In this document: in pieces, positions 24,410-34,000 of the stretch
Numbering within the stretch: the first letter of the stretch is position 1
How the letters are laid out: each line of letters opens with the position of its first letter
Translations under genes and position numbers: made by a program
NCBI GenBank assembly: GCA_017962365.1
Contig: JAGCVL010000005.1
Span: 1 to 64,000 of the forward strand
DNA from: Candidatus Saccharimonadota bacterium
GTDB taxonomy: Bacteria; Patescibacteriota; Saccharimonadia; Saccharimonadales; Saccharimonadaceae
Length of the DNA: 64,000 nt
Reading direction: 5' to 3'
The notes under the pieces: model-generated
What the model saw: only the letters and a program-made list of their open reading frames with translations
The model's database searches: none
Told to the model about the DNA's origin: nothing

Positions 24410-25111
24410 TTATTCTGCATTTGTATAGACATTAGTCACATCATCGAGGTCATCGACGGCGCTCAATAATTTTTCTAGCTTCTCCGCGTTTTCACCTTCC
24501 ACCGGTACATACGACGACGGCACATACTGAAGTTCTGCGCTCGTCACCGTCATACCAGCATCTACCAAAGCCTGCCTTACCTTCATGAGGTCCGAAGCTG
24601 CCGTATATATAATAGTACCATCATCTTCATCCGACACATCTTCCGCCCCAGCATCTAGCGCCGCCATCATCGCATCATCACCTTTTTCAGAAATTTCAAT
24701 CACGCCCTTTCGTGCAAACTGGAACATCACCGAACCCGGCTCCGCCATCCGTCCACCAGACTTATCTAAAGTATGCCTCACTTCCGGCATTGTCCGATTC
24801 TTATTATCCGTCGCCACCTCAATAATAATCCCTACCCCACCAGGACCATACGCCTCATAAACTTCCTCAATCAACGCCGCCGCCAACTTGTCAGCCACTC
24901 GCGCGATCGCCCGCTCAATATTCGCTTTTGGCATATTTGCAAGCCGCGCTTTTTCAAGCACCATCGCGAGCGATGGATTCATCGCCGGGTCAACGCCAGC
25001 TCTCGCCGCAATCGCGATTTGGTTTCCAATCTTCGTAAAAAGCGCCCCTCGCTTCGCGTCCACTACGGCCTTCTGCCGTTTCGTTGTCGCCCATTTACTA
25101 TGTCCAGACAT
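24410..25111 (-). CDS. YebC/PmpR-family regulatory or translation factor
   Basis: 233 residues with the family start MSGHSKWATTKRQKAVVDAKRG, the NIERAIARV segment and the VYEAYGPGGVGIIIEVATDN block. YebC proteins bind DNA in some bacteria, and YebC-type factors also help ribosomes through proline stretches. It is downstream of comEC with 18 bp between, so probably co-transcribed with it. Confidence 0.93.
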   Translation of the reverse strand: MSGHSKWATTKRQKAVVDAKRGALFTKIGNQIAIAARAGVDPAMNPSLAMVLEKARLANMPKANIERAIARVADKLAAALIEEVYEAYGPGGVGIIIEVATDNKNRTMPEVRHTLDKSGGRMAEPGSVMFQFARKGVIEISEKGDDAMMAALDAGAEDVSDEDDGTIIYTAASDLMKVRQALVDAGMTVTSAELQYVPSSYVPVEGENAEKLEKLLSAVDDLDDVTNVYTNAE

Positions 25112-25129
25112 TTTATTTTTGCTCCAAAA

Positions 25130-26641
25130 TTAATTACTTATCTTAATTTTACCACTTTTTGCCCTCTTTGTCCACTCTGCTTCTCGCAATATAGCTACCG
25201 TCAAAATCCCCGCCACCACCACATAAATCCCAAACACCCACATTTGATACGGCTCAATCGTCACTAAAAATTGTCTCATCTGCCCAAAAAATTCCACCAC
25301 CAAAATGTGAAAATTGAGTACCGTTCGCGCCATCCATCCCGCCACAAATTCCACCAAAGGCACCCCAACTACTACCCCAGTAAGAAACGTCATTCCCATC
25401 GCAAATGGCAACGTTGGCAAAATCAAAAGATTTGCCACCACCGAAATTAGCGACATTTGCCCATAATAATACAGTACTATCGGCAACGTCATTATCGTCG
25501 CACTCACCGTCGTCAGTATCGTACTGCTCAAAAATCCTGGCTTCCGGTTCCCATAGAAAAATTTTGTCAGCCTCGGCCCCACCACCATAATCCCGGCATA
25601 TGATGCAAACGACAACATCCAACCCATATTCATCACAAACATCGGGTTTATGAGTAACGTTCCAGCCGCCACTAGCAAAATCATTCGCCATGGTTGCATT
25701 TTTCGCCCCACATACCACGACACTAAAGTCAAAATCGCCATCACTCCCGCCCGAAAAATTGACGGTGTCCACCCAACCAGCGCCATAAACATCACAATAA
25801 AAATCACTGAAAATAGTAGCCCCGCAAATCGCGAGATTCTTCCAAACAATTTTTTCGCCACTTCCACCAAAATCGCCAAATGCGCCCCGCTCGCCACCAC
25901 GATATGCGTAAGTCCCACCGTCCTTAGATTTTCCTCCAAACCTTCCGGAAGTCCAGTCTTCATGCCCATCAGATATGACAGCCCGAGTTTAGACTCAGCC
26001 TCACCGTCCACTGATCGCTCAATCCTCTCCGCAAACCAATCTCTCAGCTTCAAAATCCACGACCCCGGCTCCGGTCGCGCCCACCATACTACCCGCGGTT
26101 TATACATATAGCCCACATACGTCCCAAACCCCTCGCTCATTTCGCCATCAAGCATCACGGTGTCTCCCCACCTAATTTTTTCATTTCTGCTAAGCGTCAC
26201 ACACACATTCCCTCTCGTCACAAAACATTCATCATCATTTTCCGCCACCGTTTTACCGCATTCTTCACCAAACCTTAGATTCGTCAACTTTATCTTCGTC
26301 TGCGATTCGTCAATTTCTGGATCTCCACTCACCTCACCCACCATCATCACCCTCGTTCCATAAAATTGTCGTATAAAATTTTCGCCCGTAAGTTCCTCCG
26401 TCACTCTCACAAAACTCATCAAAAAACCCGCTAGCACCGCCAAAACACTGCAAAGCAACAGAGGTCGCACTAAACAAATTATAAACAAAAACCCGCTGAG
26501 CATAGCAAACCACCCCGATGCAAAATAATTTATCCGAAACGCAATACCGAGCACAATCCCAGCCACCACCCCCACGGCAAACCACACCACGAACCATGAT
26601 TGATGAATCTTTTTGAGCCAAAAAACTCCAATTTTTTGCAT
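25130..26641 (-). CDS. comEC: ComEC/Rec2 DNA-uptake channel, short form
   Basis: 503 residues with about ten hydrophobic segments. The N-terminal DUF4131/OB-like part carries GTRVMMVGEVSGDPE and LDGEMSEGFGTY. The Competence domain follows (LSYLMGMKTGLPEGLEENLRTVGLTHIVVASGAHLAILV; this GLxHLLAVSGxH-like motif is diagnostic). The C-terminal metallo-beta-lactamase nuclease domain of full ComEC is absent. It carries single-stranded DNA across the inner membrane during transformation. The start follows AGAAGAAGG. Confidence 0.88.
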   Translation of the reverse strand: MQKIGVFWLKKIHQSWFVVWFAVGVVAGIVLGIAFRINYFASGWFAMLSGFLFIICLVRPLLLCSVLAVLAGFLMSFVRVTEELTGENFIRQFYGTRVMMVGEVSGDPEIDESQTKIKLTNLRFGEECGKTVAENDDECFVTRGNVCVTLSRNEKIRWGDTVMLDGEMSEGFGTYVGYMYKPRVVWWARPEPGSWILKLRDWFAERIERSVDGEAESKLGLSYLMGMKTGLPEGLEENLRTVGLTHIVVASGAHLAILVEVAKKLFGRISRFAGLLFSVIFIVMFMALVGWTPSIFRAGVMAILTLVSWYVGRKMQPWRMILLVAAGTLLINPMFVMNMGWMLSFASYAGIMVVGPRLTKFFYGNRKPGFLSSTILTTVSATIMTLPIVLYYYGQMSLISVVANLLILPTLPFAMGMTFLTGVVVGVPLVEFVAGWMARTVLNFHILVVEFFGQMRQFLVTIEPYQMWVFGIYVVVAGILTVAILREAEWTKRAKSGKIKISN

Positions 26642-26722
26642 GCCTTCTTCTTAGCACGCATCATAAAACTTTTCAACCCCCCACTAGCGAACCGGTGTAA
26701 AATATGATATAATACAGACTAT

Positions 26723-26799
26723 GCACCCATAGCTCAACTGGATAGAGCGTCAGCTTCCGGAGCTGAAGGTTAGAGGTTCGAATCCTCCTGGGTGTACCA
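26723..26799 (+). tRNA. tRNA-Arg(CCG)
   Basis: Acceptor GCACCCA/TGGGTGT (G1-T72), anticodon stem TCAGC/GCTGA, loop TTCCGGA giving CCG, T-arm AGAGG-TTCGAAT-CCTC(C), CCA encoded. Its TGATATAAT promoter has TATAAT at 26708-26713. First of three tRNA genes in a row. Confidence 0.94.
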
Positions 26800-26814
26800 A
26801 ATCACAAAAATTAA

Positions 26815-26891
26815 GCACCCGTAGCTCAGTGGATTAGAGCATCTGTCTTCGGAACAGAGGGTCGTGGGTTCGAGTCCCTCCGGGTGTACCA
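26815..26891 (+). tRNA. tRNA-Arg(UCG)
   Basis: Acceptor GCACCCG/CGGGTGT, anticodon stem TCTGT/ACAGA, loop CTTCGGA giving TCG, T-arm GTGGG-TTCGAGT-CCCTC, CCA encoded. A UCG anticodon reading CGN fits organisms that lack the inosine-modified ACG tRNA; whether ACG exists elsewhere is not visible. Confidence 0.94.
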
Positions 26892-26922
26892 AATTCAAAA
26901 ACTATGATATAATAACACACAT

Positions 26923-26999
26923 GGTACCGTAGCTCAGATGGTTAGAGCGTGGGACTCATAAGCCCAAGGTCACTGGTTCGATCCCAGTCGGTACTACCA
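26923..26999 (+). tRNA. tRNA-Met(CAU), elongator
   Basis: Acceptor GGTACCG/CGGTACT, anticodon loop CTCATAA giving CAT, T-arm ACTGG-TTCGATC-CCAGT, CCA encoded. The initiator is at 13793-13869, and Ile AUA is served by the UAU tRNA, so this is read as elongator Met, not lysidine-modified Ile. It has its own TGATATAAT promoter (TATAAT 26908-26913). A broken second 3' half follows it. Confidence 0.85.
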
Positions 27000-27000
27000 C

Positions 27001-27063
27001 AAGGTCACTGGTTCGAATGGAGCGAGCTTAGCGAGCGACATCCCTTCCCAGTCGGTACTACCA
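27001..27063 (+). repeat. Partial copy of tRNA-Met 3' half with a 29-bp insertion in the T-loop
   Basis: 27001-27016 repeats 26966-26981 (variable region to TTCGA) and 27046-27063 repeats 26982-26999 (T-stem 3' side to CCA). Between them lies a 29-bp insert containing AGCGAGC-TT-AGCGAGC. This is a complete second 3' half split at the T-loop, the same break point as in the Gly and Ile copies. Confidence 0.9.
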
Positions 27064-27066
27064 AAT

Positions 27067-27086
27067 TAGCCGTAAGGCTATTTTTT
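27067..27086 (+). terminator. Rho-independent terminator after tRNA-Met
   Basis: TAGCC-GTAA-GGCTA followed by six T. The promoter of the prepilin gene (TATAAT 27091-27096) starts directly after it. Confidence 0.85.
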
Positions 27087-27102
27087 ATGCTATAATGATT
27101 TT

Positions 27103-27495
27103 ATGAAAACCAAACAAGGCTTTACTATCTTAGAATTAATCATCGTAGCAGTCTTTGCCTCACTGCTTTTTATTTTATTCTTCGTTCAAAAATCCAATCT
27201 CGACGCTTTTGCTCGCGACGAAGACCGCAAGACCGCCATCAACGCCATGTATTATGCTCTTGAAGAAGGCTTCTTCAAAGATCACGGCTATTACCCCAGT
27301 GAAATCGGCGAAGATAATATCCCGATTATCGATCCGGCACTCTGGACCGACCCACTAGGCTTTAACCTTGGCGATCCGCTCAGCTCCTACTCTTACGAGC
27401 CGGCAAACTGCGATCACGACAACCACTGCAAAGAGTACATCTTAAAAGCCACCCTCGAAAAAGAAGACGTTTACGTCAAAACAAACCGAAAGTAA
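27103..27495 (+). CDS. Type IV prepilin-like protein (major pilin candidate)
   Basis: 130 residues. A short basic leader, prepilin site QGFTILELII (residues ~5-14), a hydrophobic helix, then a compact domain with one Cys pair (PANCDHDNHCKEY) near the C-terminus, the layout of pseudopilins and type IVa/GspG-like pilins. The DPLGFNLGDP segment resembles the Ca-binding/C-terminal loop of GspG. TGCTATAAT (27091-27096) lies six bases before the ATG. It is transcribed alone. Confidence 0.85.
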   Translation: MKTKQGFTILELIIVAVFASLLFILFFVQKSNLDAFARDEDRKTAINAMYYALEEGFFKDHGYYPSEIGEDNIPIIDPALWTDPLGFNLGDPLSSYSYEPANCDHDNHCKEYILKATLEKEDVYVKTNRK

Positions 27496-27496
27496 T

Positions 27497-27524
27497 AAAA
27501 GGAAGCGTTATTTCGCTTCCTTTT
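27497..27524. terminator. Bidirectional terminator
   Basis: AAAAGGAAGCG pairs with CGCTTCCTTTT around TTATTT. It ends the prepilin gene and overlaps the last codons of the convergent PH-domain gene. Confidence 0.9.
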
Positions 27525-28080
27525 CTGCCTTGGCTTCAGTAATCAATTTTGATATCGCTTTAAGTTCGGATGGTGACACGTCAGAGTAAGGGAAAGTATA
27601 TGTCGTCTCATCGCCTATTGTAGATAAGCGAAGGGTACCATATCGGAACAACTTTTGAAGCAACCCGCTCTGGTGAAAACTGGCATCCTCAATCGACTGC
27701 AAATCAATTATATTTACAGAAGTTGCCACCGGTGACTTCATCACCATCTGTATTACATGCTTATTGGTAATAATCATCCGGTTGCCACGATATACTATAA
27801 GCGCCACTAGTCCAATCAACATCGCCGCCACCACAAGACAAGTCAAAATAATATACATAAAATTCCGACCCATCTCATCTAGACTATTTTGTCCAAGCAA
27901 AACAATCAAAAATGCTAGCAGTATCACCACTAAGCCAGCCGCCACCCCACCAAAAATTGCCATAAGACAAAGCCTAGAACGCCGAAACGCAAACTCCACA
28001 TATTCATCATCCTCAAGTTTTAGAGATGGAAAATCCTTCTTGCTCCTCGCATGTCGAATTTTTACTAAGCTTTCATCCAT
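27508..28080 (-). CDS. Bacterial PH-domain membrane protein
   Basis: 190 residues: a cytoplasmic N-terminus, two TM helices (about 40-62 and 75-98), then a bacterial Pleckstrin-homology domain (YRGNRMIITNKHVIQMVMKSPVATSVNIIDLQSIEDASFHQSGL, as in YdbS/YdbT). Role unknown. An AAAGGAG ribosome binding site precedes the ATG by seven bases, and the TATAAT is 19 bases upstream, so the transcript has a short leader. Confidence 0.8.
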   Translation of the reverse strand: MDESLVKIRHARSKKDFPSLKLEDDEYVEFAFRRSRLCLMAIFGGVAAGLVVILLAFLIVLLGQNSLDEMGRNFMYIILTCLVVAAMLIGLVALIVYRGNRMIITNKHVIQMVMKSPVATSVNIIDLQSIEDASFHQSGLLQKLFRYGTLRLSTIGDETTYTFPYSDVSPSELKAISKLITEAKAEKEAK

Positions 28081-28153
28081 ATCAAACTCCTTTTCTCAAA
28101 TTATACCTTATTTTTGCTATTCTGTAAATCTTAAGCGAGACCGGGTTAACTAA

Positions 28154-29170
28154 TTAAAAACCAGGTTCACTATCCTGCAAATGTTTCCGACCTTTTTCAG
28201 TCACCACGCGACCCTTTGGCGTCCTAGCAAGAAGACCAAGCTGCAATAGATATGGCTCATAAAAATCCTCAATCGTCGTAGCTTCATCACCAGTAAGAGC
28301 CGCAATAGTTGAAAGCCCAACCGGTCGTTCGCCGTAATTATCCCACATCAATTTCAACATATTTCTATCTGCCGGATCGAGACCCAAGTAGTCAATTTCC
28401 ATCAATTTCAATGCATCTTTTGCCACCACAGTATCAATAATCCCATCCCCATTCACATCCGCAAAATCTCTTACTCGCTTAAAAATCCGATTTGCAATCC
28501 GTGGCGTAAGCCTAGACCGCGTCGCAAGAAGCTCACACGCCTCCGGCCGAATCTCCGTCCCTAGAATTTTTGCCGTCCGCATAATTATCTGTTCAATTTC
28601 CGGCTCTTTATAATATTCCAAACGATGAATGATACCAAATCTATCCCGTAGAGGCCCCGCAAGTGAACCGGTCCGCGTCGTTGCTCCAATCACAGTAAAA
28701 TGCGGCAAATCTAGTCGTACCGAACGTGCCGCCGGACCCTTACCTATCACGATATCCAGCTTATAATCTTCCATCGCCGAATATAGCACTTCCTCAACCG
28801 CTCGTCTCAACCTATGAATCTCATCAATAAAGAGAACATCACCGTCTTTCAAATTCGTCAAAATAGACGCAAGATCCCCTGCTCTTTCAATCGCTGGGCC
28901 AGAAGTTACACGAAGCGACGCTCCAAGCTCATGCGCAATCACTCCAGCCATAGTAGTTTTACCAAGCCCCGGCGGACCATATAATAATATATGGTCTAAA
29001 GTCGACCCGTCAGACCTCTTTTTTACCGCCTCGATCGCAAGCCGTAAATTGCTCTTTAAGTGTTCCTGCCCAATATAATCATCAAAACTCGTTGGGCGAA
29101 GCGTTATCTCAATCCGCTCTTCTTCCGCATCTCGCGCCGCAGTTGGCTCCACCAATCGTTCAATCGCCAT
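28154..29170 (-). CDS. ruvB: Holliday junction branch-migration helicase RuvB
   Basis: 338 residues, full length. Walker A GPPGLGKTTMA near residue 66, Walker B LFIDEIHRL, sensor I GATTRTGSL with the arginine finger in LRDRFG, and a C-terminal winged helix (ATTIEDFYEPYLLQLGLLARTPKGRVVT). Drives branch migration with RuvA. Its ATG overlaps the stop codon of the upstream DUF2207 gene (TAATG), with GGAGG inside that gene as ribosome binding site. Confidence 0.97.
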   Translation of the reverse strand: MAIERLVEPTAARDAEEERIEITLRPTSFDDYIGQEHLKSNLRLAIEAVKKRSDGSTLDHILLYGPPGLGKTTMAGVIAHELGASLRVTSGPAIERAGDLASILTNLKDGDVLFIDEIHRLRRAVEEVLYSAMEDYKLDIVIGKGPAARSVRLDLPHFTVIGATTRTGSLAGPLRDRFGIIHRLEYYKEPEIEQIIMRTAKILGTEIRPEACELLATRSRLTPRIANRIFKRVRDFADVNGDGIIDTVVAKDALKLMEIDYLGLDPADRNMLKLMWDNYGERPVGLSTIAALTGDEATTIEDFYEPYLLQLGLLARTPKGRVVTEKGRKHLQDSEPGF

Positions 29171-31074
29171 TATCTACCTCCAAATCCGCCGCCCCCACCG
29201 CCGCCGCCAGAAAATCCGCCCCCACCGCCAGAAAACCCAGACGAACCGGACGATGAGCTACCACTAGAGGCCATCGTGGTCGAACTCCTTGCTACACTTG
29301 CCGCCCTGCTTGCCGCCGACAATACACTATAAGAGGCCATATTATGATAATACCAATCTGGCGTCTCTACCTCTTTTAGCTGATAATACTTTTCCAACTC
29401 TTTCATCCAAGTTTTTTCTAGCCCCAGCACCGCTGCATATGGCAACAATTTTTCGTACAGATGCACCACCCCTTCCGGCGAAGTATCCGCACCTTTTACA
29501 CTTTGCAAAAATGCCATTCTGTCTTTCTCTGCCATTTTAATATAAAGTTTTAGTCCGTCCATATATCGCGACGCCTCAAGGCCTTTTTCTGTACGATGCA
29601 AGAATTTATTGGTTTTAGTCTTTAAATATGCATAGATAATAATTGCGCCCAGAGCTATACCGCCCATCACACCCAAAAAGGCTTCCTCGCCTACTAGTAC
29701 TCCGACCATCGCACCACCACCGTCCGTTATAGCTTCCACTATCCCAAACACTATCGGCATCACAAATACCCCAACCATCACAACCGCGGCAATCATACCC
29801 GATATGCCAAAATCCGAATTCTTAGCATATTTACTATCCACTAGCCCATCTTGCTTCAATCTGTCAATTACGGTCTTATCATATGATCGCCCTAGAGCCA
29901 TCAGCTTACTCGTGGCAGTCCTAGTTTTTATTTCAATCTCATCTCCATTCTTTGGCTCAATGCCACCATTCAAAATCTCAAGCAGTATTGCACCTTCCAT
30001 GCTTATACCCTCCATTTTCTTCACTTTTACCGACCATTTATCGCGTTTTAAAACTGCGGTCTCCCCTTTTATCAAAGCAATCTGACCTTTTACAATCATA
30101 TCGAGCATCACCGCCACTTTCGCATCTTTTTTCTCACCGATATAAATCTCCGCCATCTCTGCCACATCATAATCTTTATTCGGCTGATATTCTGGCCTCA
30201 CAAACAAGCCATTATAAAATCTAGCTTTCTCTCTAGTTTTCAAAAAATTCTTAAATGGCAAAATCAATAGCAAACCACATACGACCGCAAATCCAACCAT
30301 TACTAATACTAAAGTATAGTTCCTTTCCGGCTCTTTCACCGCAAAAGTCCCAGCTTTTATCTTTATATCAAAGGTTAAGTTCTCGTGCGGCTTCAAATCT
30401 TTCGTCGAAAATGCCACCCCGTCGCTAATCGTCTGAATCTCGCACCGCTCATTACCCTTTGCCCCATAACTACCAACATAACACAAAGATTCACCAGTAA
30501 AACCCTCCAGCGTACCATCCTCAAAATGCACCCTAGCTGTCACCTTGTCAAATCTTTGTGACGAATCTGTCCCATTTGTGTCCCAATAAAGCTCCTGGTA
30601 TGCCTTTGCGACGTCTTGCCCACTAACATTATTCCCACTCTCGTCAAACTCCATAATCACATCCGCAAATTCATAGGTAAACGCATACACTTGCTTGCCC
30701 AAAACATACTCTTCCGTACCGGTGCACACCTCATAATAATCACCATATTTATCTATGCTATAGATTGGCTCGGTCTCTCCATTTCGCGTAACGCTAATAT
30801 TACTCCGCGTCAGACTCGGCAAAGTCACATTCGTACCGTTTTGATTCGTAAACGGTATCCTCCGACAAATACCTTTATTTTGCTTAAAATCAGGGAACAC
30901 CGCTGTTACTTTTTCTACCACTTTAAGACGCGAAAAACCGCTTTCATCCTTCGCCAGATAATAATCCCCCGTAAAATCCTCAAAATAAAAATCATTTACC
31001 CCAGCGTGCACTGCACCATTGCTAAACACCACTGCTAGAAGCATCGCAACAACAACTGCTACTATTTTTTTCAC
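29170..31074 (-). CDS. DUF2207 membrane protein with Gly-rich tail
   Basis: About 634 residues. Signal peptide, a beta-rich DUF2207 external domain (NDFYFEDFTGDYYLAKDESG...), one TM helix near 270 (YTLVLVMVGFAVVCGLLLIL), a cytoplasmic domain, two more TM helices, and a C-terminal Ser/Gly run ending FSGGGG-repeat-FGGR. A GTG start at 31074 is chosen: AAAAGGAG lies seven bases before it and a TGATTATAC/TATAAT promoter is upstream. Function unknown; it is common in CPR genomes. Co-transcribed with ruvB. Confidence 0.83.
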   Translation of the reverse strand: MKKIVAVVVAMLLAVVFSNGAVHAGVNDFYFEDFTGDYYLAKDESGFSRLKVVEKVTAVFPDFKQNKGICRRIPFTNQNGTNVTLPSLTRSNISVTRNGETEPIYSIDKYGDYYEVCTGTEEYVLGKQVYAFTYEFADVIMEFDESGNNVSGQDVAKAYQELYWDTNGTDSSQRFDKVTARVHFEDGTLEGFTGESLCYVGSYGAKGNERCEIQTISDGVAFSTKDLKPHENLTFDIKIKAGTFAVKEPERNYTLVLVMVGFAVVCGLLLILPFKNFLKTREKARFYNGLFVRPEYQPNKDYDVAEMAEIYIGEKKDAKVAVMLDMIVKGQIALIKGETAVLKRDKWSVKVKKMEGISMEGAILLEILNGGIEPKNGDEIEIKTRTATSKLMALGRSYDKTVIDRLKQDGLVDSKYAKNSDFGISGMIAAVVMVGVFVMPIVFGIVEAITDGGGAMVGVLVGEEAFLGVMGGIALGAIIIYAYLKTKTNKFLHRTEKGLEASRYMDGLKLYIKMAEKDRMAFLQSVKGADTSPEGVVHLYEKLLPYAAVLGLEKTWMKELEKYYQLKEVETPDWYYHNMASYSVLSAASRAASVARSSTTMASSGSSSSGSSGFSGGGGGFSGGGGGGGGFGGR

Positions 31075-31176
31075 CGCATTACTCCTTTTTATAACCTGAT
31101 TATACCAAAATTTCCCTATATTTTCCACTTTTTCTTCCATCCTTATGTTGGCACTTAATCGCCGTAGGAGCCGAGC

Positions 31177-31238
31177 AAGAAATAAATTGGTATTTCTTCG
31201 AGGCGACGCCCGGCTAACAATAGTGCGCTAGCACTATT
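31177..31238. promoter_or_regulatory. Two hairpins upstream of the dnaK promoter
   Basis: AAGAAATA/TATTTCTT (31177-31184/31191-31198) with a 6-nt loop, and AATAGTGC/GCACTATT (31219-31226/31231-31238) with loop GCTA. The second hairpin overlaps the first bases of the dnaK -35 box (TTGACA 31237-31242). No T-run follows, so they are unlikely to be simple terminators. Confidence 0.5.
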
Positions 31239-31302
31239 GACAGTACAGTGCCAGCGTGCTACAATAGATTCAGAATTAGCACTCACATAACAAGAGTGCC
31301 AG
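31237..31302 (+). promoter_or_regulatory. dnaK promoter and CIRCE operator
   Basis: TTGACA (31237-31242), 17-bp spacer, TACAAT (31260-31265). Eleven bases later is a CIRCE element, TTAGCACTC (31276-31284)-N9-GAGTGCCAG (31294-31302), in the transcribed leader, followed by AAAAGGAG before the ATG. HrcA, encoded at 8384-9106, is the expected repressor. Confidence 0.92.
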
Positions 31303-31318
31303 AAAAGGAGCTAAAAAT

Positions 31319-33202
<1,884 letters not shown>

Positions 33203-33229
33203 ATTAGCGACAGAGCTAGCCTCGTATGC

Positions 33230-33235
33230 TATAAT
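33230..33235 (+). promoter_or_regulatory. Extended -10 (TGCTATAAT), leaderless type
   Basis: Six bases (TGGGAT) separate TATAAT from the ATG at 33242. It serves the three overlapping genes 33242-35750. Confidence 0.7.
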
Positions 33236-33241
33236 TGGGAT

Positions 33242-34000
33242 ATGAAAATCGTATCCCCAGAACTAGAAAACTCGATCATCAAAGAAGCCATCAAACACTT
33301 TGAAGATGTCGAGTTTTTTAGTGCCAATAATTTAGACGAAGCCACCAAATTACTCGCCGAGAAAAAAGCCGATTCCCTTATCGCCGGCATCGACTCTTCC
33401 TCTCGCGATGTCGTGCTAGCCTGCAAAGCCAATATTCCCCTTTCTTCAAAATATTTTTCTAGTTGTTTTGTTTGCGAACGCCCAGATTGCCACTTTGTAG
33501 TTGCCGACGGCGGCGTCAACAAACAGCCAGACGAAAATCAACTCTACTGCATCGTCGAAGATTCCGCCAAAACTCTCATAGATTATTACGGTGAGCAGCC
33601 CAAGATAGCCATGCTCTCATACTCGACCTACGGCTCCGGCGGCAAAAATCCCGACCTCGAAAAAATCCATAACGTCATCCATCACATTAGAAAGTCTCAC
33701 CCCGATTGGCTCATCGATGGAGAAATGCAACTCGACGCCGCCATAGACCCAAGCGTTGCCGCAAAAAAGACCCCAGAAAGTCCTTTGAAAGGTCGCGCCA
33801 ATATACTTATCACACCAGACTTAAATTCCGGTAATATATTATATAAGTCTCTCGAACGTTTTGGCGGTTTCACCATTGCTGGCCCAATTTTACAAGGCTT
33901 CGCCGTCCCACTTGCCGACCTCTCTCGCGGCAGCACCGTCGAAGACGTCATCTTGACTATCAAAGTTATTAAAAAACAGTTCGAAAGGAAATCACTATGA
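33242..34000 (+). CDS. Phosphate acetyl/butyryltransferase-like protein
   Basis: 252 residues, versus about 320 for Pta. The C-terminal half is clearly PTA_PTB: DGEMQLDAAIDPSVAAKK, then GRANILITPDLNSGNILYK, then GPILQGFAVPLADLSRGSTVEDVI. The N-terminal half is shortened. It would convert acetyl-CoA and phosphate to acetyl phosphate and CoA; no acetate kinase is in the window. Its stop overlaps the start of glmM (ATGA). Confidence 0.8.
   Translation: MKIVSPELENSIIKEAIKHFEDVEFFSANNLDEATKLLAEKKADSLIAGIDSSSRDVVLACKANIPLSSKYFSSCFVCERPDCHFVVADGGVNKQPDENQLYCIVEDSAKTLIDYYGEQPKIAMLSYSTYGSGGKNPDLEKIHNVIHHIRKSHPDWLIDGEMQLDAAIDPSVAAKKTPESPLKGRANILITPDLNSGNILYKSLERFGGFTIAGPILQGFAVPLADLSRGSTVEDVILTIKVIKKQFERKSL

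Noticed and set aside
25254-25772. Acidic protein frame on the minus strand inside comEC
   Set aside because: It is an overlapping frame of comEC with biased Asp/Gly composition, no ribosome binding site and no promoter; comEC itself is well supported.
26923-26999. tRNA-Ile2 (lysidine-modified CAU)
   Set aside because: The window already has tRNA-Ile(UAU), and the acceptor stem and overall sequence look like elongator Met. Not fully excluded.
33242-34000. Full phosphotransacetylase with acetate kinase pathway
   Set aside because: The N-terminal half is shortened and no acetate kinase is in the window; only a Pta-like call is supported.
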